Below are positions 56,690 to 64,000 of a stretch of DNA of 64,000 nt, piece by piece. Source of the DNA: Delphinapterus leucas (lineage: Eukaryota > Chordata > Mammalia > Artiodactyla > Monodontidae); assembly GCF_002288925.2 (NCBI RefSeq), contig NW_022098026.1, positions 21,887,432 to 21,951,431 on the forward strand, written 5' to 3'. Below the pieces are notes generated by a model. That model ran no database searches, was not told where the DNA came from, and saw only the letters and a list, made by a program, of their open reading frames with translations. A program made the translations under genes and the position numbers. How positions within the stretch are numbered: position 1 is the first letter of the stretch; every line of letters begins with the position of its first letter.

Positions 56690-56905
56690 GATGGACAGAG
56701 CAGTAAAATATACTTGTTAATTTGCCACTTAGAAGCTGCATGATCTTGGATAGGTTATTAACCAAACTGTGCCTTTGTTTTTTTTATTGTAGGATTAAGA
56801 TACCAGTAACTACCTCTAAGGGTCAGGGTGAGGATTAAGTAGGAACATGTACCTAAAGTGCTTGGGACTCTGCCTGAAACATATAATAAATACTACTTGT
56901 TATAA
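56690..56905 (+). mobile_element. MIR SINE
   Basis: 'GCCACTTAGAAGCTGCATGA', 'TCTTGGATAGGTTATTAACC', 'GTGAGGATTAAGTAGGAACA' and 'CATATAATAAATACTACTTG' follow MIR order. Confidence 0.8.
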
Positions 56906-57154
56906 TGGGTTGTTGCATTTGGTGCACAGGGCAGGTGATGGTAAGACATATGTGAGGGAGAAGAGGGAAAATAAAACCTGATTTATTATGAAGGAAATAA
57001 AATGCAATGAATATATATATCATCAGAGAAATTTTGCCTGACTCAATAGCTAACCCTAAACCTTCCGTGATTTTACCTAAATAGTTAAGGCATAGAGGGA
57101 GGAAAGAGGACAGCGCTCAATTATAGCATTTCCAAAGGTTTAGAACATGGTTGT

Positions 57155-57325
57155 TATCCACACCTTTCCTGTAAAGGGCCACCAAGTAAATATTTCAGGC
57201 TTTATGGATCACATGCAGTCTCTGTCCATGTTCTTCTGCTTTCATTTTATTTTGTCTTTTACAATTCTTTAAAAAATGTAAAAACCATTCTTTGGTCCAA
57301 TGGCCAAGATTTGCTGACCCGTGGT
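57155..57325 (+). mobile_element. Non-autonomous hAT-type relic, second copy
   Basis: 'CCTGTAAAGGGCCACCAAGT', 'AAATATTTCAGGCTTTATGG' and the end 'AAGATTTGCTGACCCGTGG' match the family at 28324-29122. The first terminal bases are lost. Confidence 0.75.
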
Positions 57326-58399
57326 AAAATCAGTTACTATATTTTAGAGAAATTTGAAGAAAGATGTGACGAATAGCTGAAGTTAAAGGTGAGAGCATAA
57401 CATATTTGCTGATAAGTGAGAGAGAGAATTGCAGAATGGGTGGTTAGACTCGTCAAAACCACAGAAAAGTGGAAAACCCAGAGTCTAAATCCAAGACCCG
57501 GTGAAACCTTTCCACACATAGATGTCTTGGGACTTATTTATCATGAAAGCAGTAGGAAATTTGTTTGGCCAAAGCTGCTTATGACTATTAGAAGATAATT
57601 CCCTGTGGGCCTCTTGGGTTTCTGCACATCTTGCAAGTAAGGCCCTCATTGCCCCTTTGTTCCAGGCTGTCTTTTGAAGGATATTTGTATAGTGAACAGC
57701 CTTGTAAGACAGAGATAGTGTCTCCCTCAAGAGCAAAGAACATGCATGATTACCTCATATTATAAAAGATCTGGCTTCCCTAAACTCAAGGTTCTTCTCC
57801 TGTAACACACCCCACTGCATGAGCAGGTATCACTGACCCTCTTCTTGATGCGAACAAAGGCCATGAGTAAAAAACTGTCCTTCATCTCTTACCCGGCAGT
57901 CTCAAGTCACCTGTCAACATCCATGAAACTCTGGCAGGTTTACTTCTTAGCTTGCACATAGGGAAACATTTCAGAGTTTTTACAGTTTTTGACAGTGACA
58001 GAAATGGAATGCAAATGAGGAACAACAAACTAATCAAAGGAATCATTAAGTAAAAGTTACCCTTAAAAAAAGCATTTAACAAAATCTTAAAATGGTGTGA
58101 TGCACTGAAATGGGAAAGAAGGTGGAAAGAGATGGTAAACAGTGACTTAGTCTGTTTGGGTGATGTGGGGGAATGTAGCACATCTACCCTGGCTGTCTCT
58201 ACTGAAATTCTACCATTCTTCAAAGTGTTTTCAAATACCACACTACCTGGAAGTGACCTCTTTGTCAAAGACCGGAAATTTACACTATCTCCGTTAATAC
58301 TAGTGATTTCACAGGCATAGTGTCTTATCTGAAATGACAAATCCACAGCTTCTAGCAGTGTGCTCAATAAATGTGTATGTTTCACTTATTTAGCTATGT
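57326..58399. other. Unique sequence with a 167-codon minus-strand frame
   Basis: 57882-58385 (-) is open for 167 codons, with an acceptor-like 'TTGTCATTTCAG' near 58330. No motif was recognised; the C-terminal half is Leu/Phe/Ile-rich, as AT-rich random sequence would give. I do not call a gene. Confidence 0.3.
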
Positions 58400-58490
58400 A
58401 TTATGGTTATTTTTGCAGTCTTATGTAGACTGTATGCTCAATGATAGCAATAATCCTTTTTTATTTGTCTTTGCATCCAAATTAGGTGCT
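58400..58490 (+). mobile_element. L2 3' end, cut by an MLT1-type LTR
   Basis: 'GTAGACTGTATGCTCAATGA', 'TTTGTCTTTGCATCCAAATT' and 'AGGTGCT' are L2 terminal blocks. After the LTR the L2-like 'GTGCTCAATTCTTA' resumes at 58877. Confidence 0.7.
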
Positions 58491-58876
58491 TGTTATGGGC
58501 AGAATCGTATCCCCTTCAAATCCCTGTGTTGAAGCCCTAACTCCCAGTACCTCAGAATGTGACTGTGTTTGAAAATAGGATTTTTAAAGCATGAATTATG
58601 AGGTCATTTGGGTGGGCCCCAATCCAATATAATTATAAAAAGAAGAAAAGTAGACACAGATAGGTACAGAGGGGAGACCACATGAAGACACAAGGAGAGG
58701 ATGGCTGTCTACAAGCCAAGGAGAGGGGCCTCAGAAGAAACCAACCCTGCCAACACCTTTATCTCAGGCTTCTAGCCTCCAGACTGAGAGAAAATAAGCA
58801 AATAAAAAAGTAAATATCTAGCGTTTAAGCCAAAGTCTGTGGTACTTTGTTACGGCAGCTCCAGGAAATTAATATA
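58491..58876 (+). mobile_element. MLT1-type MaLR solo LTR with GTGCT duplication
   Basis: Starts TGTTATGGGCAGAATCGTAT, with 'CAGTACCTCAGAATGTGACT', 'GGTGGGCCCCAATCCAATAT' and 'CAAGCCAAGGAGAGGGGCCT' in MLT1 order. GTGCT flanks both ends (58486-58490 and 58877-58881); 5 bp is the size expected for ERVL-MaLR. Confidence 0.93.
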
Positions 58877-58904
58877 GTGCTCAATTCTTAGTTTCTAAAC
58901 AAAT

Positions 58905-59000
58905 GAACTTCTTAAGGAAGCCATCCCTGCTTCTGGGTTAGCTATCTCTCCTATTTATTGCCATAACAGCTTGTACTAACTTCTATCAGATCACTCACCT
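58905..59000 (+). mobile_element. L2 fragment
   Basis: 'CTTCTTAAGGAAGCCATCCC' and 'ATCAGATCACTCACCTACCA' resemble L2 upstream of the 3' end. Confidence 0.45.
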
Positions 59001-59079
59001 ACCACATGGCATTGTAGTTATCTCTTTATTATTTATATTATTACATATATTATATATCATTTATTACATCTGATGCAAG

Positions 59080-59560
59080 TGACAGAAAATGTGATTCAAA
59101 CAAGATGAAGCGAAGTGGAAATCTACTGACACTTCAGTAGATCTAGCTTCAGGCATATTTTGATTCAAGGGCTCAAATGACATCATCAGGGCCCAATCTC
59201 TTTCTATCTCTTAACTCTGCTTTCTTCCACACTAGCTTCATTCTCAGAGTTCATGTGATGGAAAGGTGGCTGCCAACAGATTCAGGCTTACATACTCCCA
59301 GGTTCAAGACCAGGATAAAAGGAGATAAAGCTTGTTTCTCAATAGTCCCAGCAAAATTCCCCAGTTTGCATCTCTTTGGATCAGGTGATATGCTTGTCCC
59401 TGAACCAATCAGTGTCGGGGGGGGGGGGGGGGGGGGGGATGCAGTGCTCAGGCCAGGAGGGAGTCAGATGCCCCACCAGGAAGTCAGAGGTGGAGTCAGA
59501 TACCTGATACCCATGGGTGGAGGGTGGGAAGAGAGGTGCTCCCAGGGGAAAATTGAGATC
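59080..59560 (+). mobile_element. Unnamed old interspersed repeat, copy C
   Basis: 'GATGCAAGTGACAGAAAATG', 'GGGCTCAAATGACATCATCA', 'CTCAATAGTCCCAGCAAAAT' and 'CCCTGAACCAATCAGTGTCG' share order with copies at 39210 and 40190. The best preserved copy. The frame at 59177-59689 lies over it and is not a gene. Confidence 0.55.
59417..59438 (+). repeat. G22 homopolymer
   Basis: Twenty-two consecutive G residues inside the repeat copy, flanked by non-G-rich sequence. Confidence 0.9.
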
Positions 59561-59609
59561 CAAGCGAAGGGAGGATGGGTGTTGGGCAAGCAACTTGCTT
59601 GTTGCTCCT

Positions 59610-59730
59610 ATATGACTGTTAAACTCTCAAGGACTAGATACCCCAGTATCTCTCTAGCTTCTGGACCCAGCAAGGTTCCCTGCATATAATAATAGGCACC
59701 AGTAAGTGTGTGTTAAATAAATGAATGCAG
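59610..59730 (+). mobile_element. L2 3' end
   Basis: 'GGACTAGATACCCCAGTATC', 'GTTCCCTGCATATAATAATA' and 'TGTTAAATAAATGAATG' are the L2 terminus. Confidence 0.7.
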
Positions 59731-61129
59731 CAGATGTGGAGCCATCAGGTAAGGGAAATTTCCATTCCTGCTGCAACCAGGACAGAGTGCCTGGGAGTCC
59801 CACTCATCTTCACATGTAGAAAACAGCCTGCAGCCTCACAGCCCGAACCTGGCCTGGTGGAGGAAATGGCCCTCTTCTCTTCCCCAACAGACCAGCCTAG
59901 TGAGATTGTGCATGCTGGCTTTGTGGTCAGATTCTCTTTGGACACAGAGGGGTGGGTGAAAATTAAGACAGAAACAAATGCGGAAGGCGTGGGGACAGGA
60001 TTCTACCCTAATGTTTCCGTTCTTCACTTCAGCCAGCAAGTGGGAATTGCATCCGATAGGTTACAGAACCACCTAGTGGTCAAAGAGCATCGACACCAGT
60101 AGTGTAGACCTCAGATGGTGTGTGTTGCAGCGTAATGACCGGCATCCAGGCCTGGGGGGGGGGTGGTGAAATCTGTGGTCACTGAAGGGTCTCCTGAGTA
60201 CCCTCCGTGGCTTCCACTTTTCTCCTACTTTTGGGAATGCCACTGAGAGCAGAAATTTGGGATAAAATGAGCCAACTATATCGGCTTTTCATTTCTACTT
60301 TTGTCCCGGAGGTATTTGGGAAAGGAAAGGTGTCACAATGACCAGGAAGACTGCAAAGCTGAGTGAAAATAGCAGTGCAGCACTCTCTCCTCACGCCTGG
60401 TAATCTGTGGGTGCAGAGGTCACACGAGGGACTTTCCATTTCTACCTCATATACTTTCGTACTGCTTGCTTTATAACATCTACTGCTTCTGTAATAATAA
60501 TCATAAAAGAGGACATATTTAAACATAAAGAAATGGATGTCATTTCATCAGGGAGGTTCTCCCTGACGTTCTAAGAGCAGAGTGTGGTCTTCCTGCATTA
60601 ATCTGTTTACGAATCTTCCAAACATGTTTTTCAGAAATACAGCTGGCGTTATAGGCACTGACAGTGGCTTCGGCACTAACTGGGGCTAACTTGTTCAACT
60701 GGGAAGTTGACGCATGGGCTTCATGACCCTGAGCACTCCAGTCTGCCCCAGAGTGTCTTGCTTCCGGCAGTATGAGGCTCTAAGCGCCTGCCCTCATCCC
60801 CTGCAGTGTCTGGAAGAAGTAAGGCTGGCAGATAAAGGCGAGACGATCTTCCATTTTGCTAATGGACATGCAGCCATGATTCTAAATGCAGCTGGGTGGC
60901 TTATGATGCTCTACATGAAGATTCCTAAAGGTTTTAGGTCATAAAATATGTAGAACAGACTTACTGATAGTTAAATCCATGATATTTAGAAAAATATTAT
61001 CCAAGTTATATTTGGGAAGGTTAACTTGAGGACAAGTGGATTGGAGAGGAAGAGACACTGGCTTCCAAGATACCAAGTAGGAGAGTGTTGTAAGGGGATA
61101 ATTGCTATGATTATTGCCATGGCAGTTTC
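59731..61129. other. Unique sequence
   Basis: The frame at 59725-60102 (+, 125 codons) has no recognised motif. A poly-G run is at 60153-60161. Nothing else can be supported. Confidence 0.3.
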
Positions 61130-61215
61130 TTTCCTAACATCAAATCCTCAGTGTGCCTATTATAGTGCCTGGCAAGGCATAGGTGACTAATAACCACTGG
61201 TTGAGTAAATGCTTG
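61130..61215 (+). mobile_element. L2 3' end
   Basis: 'CCTCAGTGTGCCTATTATAG', 'TGCCTGGCAAGGCATAGGTG' and 'GGTTGAGTAAATGCTTG' follow the L2 end. Confidence 0.65.
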
Positions 61216-61259
61216 TGTAAACCTGCATGATCGGTTACAGAATTGTAGTGAAAGGGGGC

Positions 61260-61960
61260 AGAGGAGAGGCATGAAAGAATGCAGAAGACTTATCTAGTAC
61301 ATAGATGTAAGAAGCTGGGGAGAGAGGAGATCAAATAATGACCGCAGTTTTGATTGTTACTGGAACTGCTGTGAGAGAGAGAGGGATAGGTGAGGCAGAG
61401 ACTGAGAGAGAGACAGAAAGAATTGTGGACTGTGGAGAGGCTGCCTATCAGAGCAGAGGGGAGAGGAAGGAAGAAGATGAGTTCCATTCATTGTGCATAT
61501 GTTCAGTTTGAGTTGACAACGGGACATCTTAAGGAAATGTCCAGGGCTTCCCTGGTGGCGCAGTGGTTGAGAGTCCGCCTGCCGATGCAGGGGACACGGG
61601 TTCGTGCCCCGATCCGGGAGGATCCCACATGCCACGGAGCGGCTGGGCCCGTGAGCCATGGCCGCTGAGCCTGCGCGTCCGGAGCCTGTGCTCCGCAATG
61701 GGAGAGGCCACAACAGTGAGAGGCCCGCGTACCGTAAACAAACAAACAAACAAAAAAGACATGTCCAGCAGGCAGCTGATAATAGGGATTTGAGCATGGG
61801 CGAGAGGTTAGTGTTCGGGATAAAGATGCGGGTAAGTCTAACATGGAGGCAAGAGCGGACTCTGTAAGAGCAAATGAACTGCCTTGGAGGGCAGGATGTA
61901 AAGATAGAAAATCAAGGGCCCAGTTGAGTTCTGAGGAATGTTCCCTGTTTCAAAAAGTGT
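61260..61960 (-). mobile_element. L2 LINE (upstream part of the 3' end) split by a CHR-2-like SINE
   Basis: 'AGTTTGAGTTGACAACGGGA' and, after the SINE, 'CAGCAGGCAGCTGATAATAG' and 'GCCCAGTTGAGTTCTGAGGA' read as the reverse complement of the L2 region also seen at 12200-12530. Confidence 0.65.
61545..61757 (+). mobile_element. CHR-2-like SINE with target-site duplication
   Basis: 'GGGCTTCCCTGGTGGCGCAG', box B-like 'GGACACGGGTTCGTGCCC', 'GAGCCTGCGCGTCCGGAGCC' and an (AAAC)n tail. ATGTCCAG is exact on both sides within GGAAATGTCCAG/AGACATGTCCAG. Frames on both strands here are SINE sequence. Confidence 0.96.
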
Positions 61961-62343
61961 TGGGAATATTGAAGAAACTTGCAGACGATAAGCTTCTCCA
62001 ATTGCCAATTGAATCCTTACTTACTAAAGGCCTGGTGAAATTACTTGACATTTTAAATGTAGACTACAGAGAGAGTCATTCAGAGTCGGATATGAAGGAG
62101 AAAATCCTTCTGAGACATACAGAGGGAAGAAACGATTTCCATTACTCAATTGTTCTCTGTTTTAAAATTCTCGAAAGCAACAAAAATCAAGGTACTTCAG
62201 TTAAAAACTTTGAGCTAAAGTTTTCTCTCGTTCTAGCTCATTTGAGTGTACTTTTCCCCCTTCTATTTTTGCTTTGTCTCCACTTTGTAAAGAGGTTGTT
62301 TAAACCTGTGCATCAAATTCTCACCAAGCAACCCAGCCACTGA
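61843..62343 (+). other. 166-codon open frame of unknown nature
   Basis: The first third overlaps L2 relic and is unlikely to be coding. From about 61940 the sequence is non-repetitive and codes a Leu/Lys-rich stretch (KKLADDKLLQLPIESLL, then KGLVKLLDILNVDYR) that looks helical, followed by a hydrophobic segment (62225-62290). An acceptor-like 'AACTTGCAG' lies at 61976-61984. No family was recognised. It could be an unrecognised exon, an old retrocopy or chance. Confidence 0.18.
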
Positions 62344-64000
62344 GGGAAAACCAAAAAGCAAGTACAGTGCATTTATAAGAGCTTTGCTAGGAATCAATCG
62401 GAGGGGAAACCAAAGGATGCTGTCCAGATCAGTGACCCCTGCACACTGGGAAAAGTTAATTGGCAAACAGCACAGGAACATAATGGGAGGACCAAGAGTG
62501 GCTCAGGCAACCTTTTTAGGATGAAAGGAGTATACCTTTGGCAGTGACCATTTTTCACTTCCTTGCTTCCCAGAGGCCTTCTTCTTATACATTAACAGAA
62601 ACAGTACCTTTCCCGATGTAATCAAACATGTAGCAACAAGAGAGAGATGGGATGGGGGAGCAGCTGAGCACAATCTTTGCCTTGGGTAATGCTGAGGCAA
62701 CAAATAGCTTGTTGGAGGACATGTTGAACTAAATATATGTTCTTTTACTGATGCCAGAGGGAACGGTTTCTCTATCAAGGATGCGTGTTTGTGTGTGTGC
62801 AGGCGTGTGTGCGTTATGTGTGTTACCAGCATCGATTTGGGTGGGTAAATGGAAACACGTGATTATCCCATGGTGCTGCAAGAATGACGGAAACAATACA
62901 CTTTTTAAATAAGCAGATATCGCATGGAGGCAGGACCCAGATGCTTCCTTTCTGAAGGAAACTCCCAACAATACACTGAAATCCACTATCAACAATGAAA
63001 ACACATTGACAGAAGAGCCTAGAGATTCTCAAATCAAATTCTTTAAGGTTTATAACACTAGATTCAGCTTATTAAACTACTGAAAAGGGGAGAAATTAAA
63101 AAGTAATCATTTTAATTATCATGTTTGTATCAAGTTTAGCCAACTGATACATTAATATCACTTAGCTTGTTCTACTGTAATTAATCCAATAAGTGTACAA
63201 GGCAAACAAATTAGAATTATTTATAGCACTGAAGCTAAGTGGAAATGAGATATTGCCCAAGTGCTATTACAATAAATATGGGTTGTTTCACACTCCTTCA
63301 AATTATGCTTTAGGACTTTCAACCATTCATGTTATTCTTCAACTGTATAAACCTCCACGACAAAAAGAAAATTCCAATAGTGAATCTCATCAAACTTATG
63401 TTCAGATGTGCATATCGAGTTGAGTAACCAGGCACTTGTTTTATTTGAGCCAAATTAAATATATCTCATTAAGGAAATGTTAACTAGTATGCAAACACGG
63501 AATGCATTTTTGAAAAAACAGTCTCTGTAATGAGGTACAAACATTATGTGACTTTGTGAATCTGTCCCACAGAGCAAAAACCATGGTCGAGATTCATATC
63601 ATTTAAATGGCATAGATTCTCCCCAGGTCCAGTTAATAGTAAATTATATGTAAATGAAAGGAAATACAGATCTGGCACAAAAAGAGAAAATCTGTATTAG
63701 AGATGACTGGATTTTTTTTTAAGTAATAACCCCTCACTCAGAAAAAAAAAAAAAAGAAAATTATATGCAAGACACTGGTTCACCGTTCAGGAATAATACA
63801 AGCAAATTAGGTCCCAAGTAATTCCATTCACAAGTGTAAGAAAAAAATTGTCCAAGTCCCCTCCTCATACTTCTGCATTATTGTTGCTGAGGCTACTACT
63901 GACCATGGTAAAATATACTACCTACTACCTACTGCCTGCTTTCAGTTTACAAGACACCAGATTAAGTCCTTAGCATTCTTTTGCCCAGTTAATCCACAGA
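62344..64000. other. Unique sequence, AT-rich, with possible conserved elements
   Basis: No repeat except short poly-A/T runs (63712-63720, 63742-63754). The 63060-63480 part is AT-rich, rich in TAAT cores and free of repeat signatures, as conserved non-coding DNA often is. That is inference. Frames at 62503-63004 (-) contain a (GT)-rich tract and have no motif. Confidence 0.3.

Noticed and set aside
57882..58385. 167-codon minus-strand frame
   Set aside because: No motif, half of it is low-complexity hydrophobic sequence typical of AT-rich DNA, and no convincing donor.
59177..59689. 170-codon frame with a poly-Gly stretch
   Set aside because: The Gly run is the G22 homopolymer, and the frame covers an old interspersed repeat.
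61357..61797. 146-codon frame and several overlapping frames
   Set aside because: They translate the CHR-2 SINE and flanking L2. The same peptide (LSLLWPLPLRSTGSGRAGS) appears at every CHR-2 copy.

Overview
The window is mammalian nuclear DNA, almost certainly from a cetacean (whale or dolphin). The strongest evidence is at least eleven tRNA-derived SINEs that share a box B-like head ending in 'ACACGGGTTCGAGCCC' or a close variant. They come in a short form of about 205-215 bp ('CHR-2-like', with a GAGCCTGCGCGTCCGGAGCC body) and a long form of about 320 bp with an (AAAT)n tail ('CHR-1-like'). These are the CHR SINE families of Cetacea and their close relatives. Cetartiodactyl-type L1 3' ends, L2, MIR, MLT1-type LTRs, Tigger/pogo and hAT relics support a placental mammal. 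No bacterial, phage or organellar sequence is present.

No complete protein-coding gene could be identified. The open reading frames longer than 60 codons are mostly chance frames or decayed repeat sequence, as expected for intergenic or intronic DNA. One short stretch has a credible exon structure: 33108-33200 on the minus strand. It has a CAG acceptor, a GTAAGT donor, exactly 31 codons and only one open frame. I could not assign it to a gene. Weaker candidates are 31251-31359 (+), 48880-49013 (+) and 61843-62343 (+).

Layout. 1-5 kb: sparse ancient repeats, one CHR SINE and one pogo-type MITE. 5.3-7 kb: two L1 3' ends, one split by a CHR SINE. 7-9 kb: unique sequence. 9-10.8 kb: decayed L1. 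11.35-14.1 kb: one long L2 carrying a CHR SINE and a roughly 1 kb GC-rich solo LTR. 14.1-16.1 kb: L1 ORF2 relic with a CHR-type SINE. 16-24.8 kb: MIR, L2, a well-preserved Tigger/MER2-type element and unique sequence. 24.9-26.2 kb: L1 on minus, containing a palindromic MITE. 26.9-30.2 kb: MIR split by CHR, hAT relic split by L1, then L2 and MIR. 33.5-36 kb: MLT1-type LTR, ERVL-type LTR split by CHR, then an L1 5'-region-like block split by a solo ERV1-type LTR. 38-47 kb: SINE plus TG/TA microsatellite, MIR, L1 on minus, MITE, long unique stretches and a CHR-1-like SINE. 47-64 kb: G-rich tract, MLT1-type LTRs, L2 with two CHR-2 insertions, L2 split by L1, L2 split by MLT1, a G22 run, L2 split by CHR-2, then AT-rich unique sequence that may hold conserved non-coding elements.

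The best-supported biology is the insertion history. Target-site duplications can be read directly for many elements, giving relative ages: L2, MIR and hAT first, then L1M and MLT1, then LTRs, recent L1 and CHR SINEs. I did not find a new biological system. The findings below are the items most worth checking.
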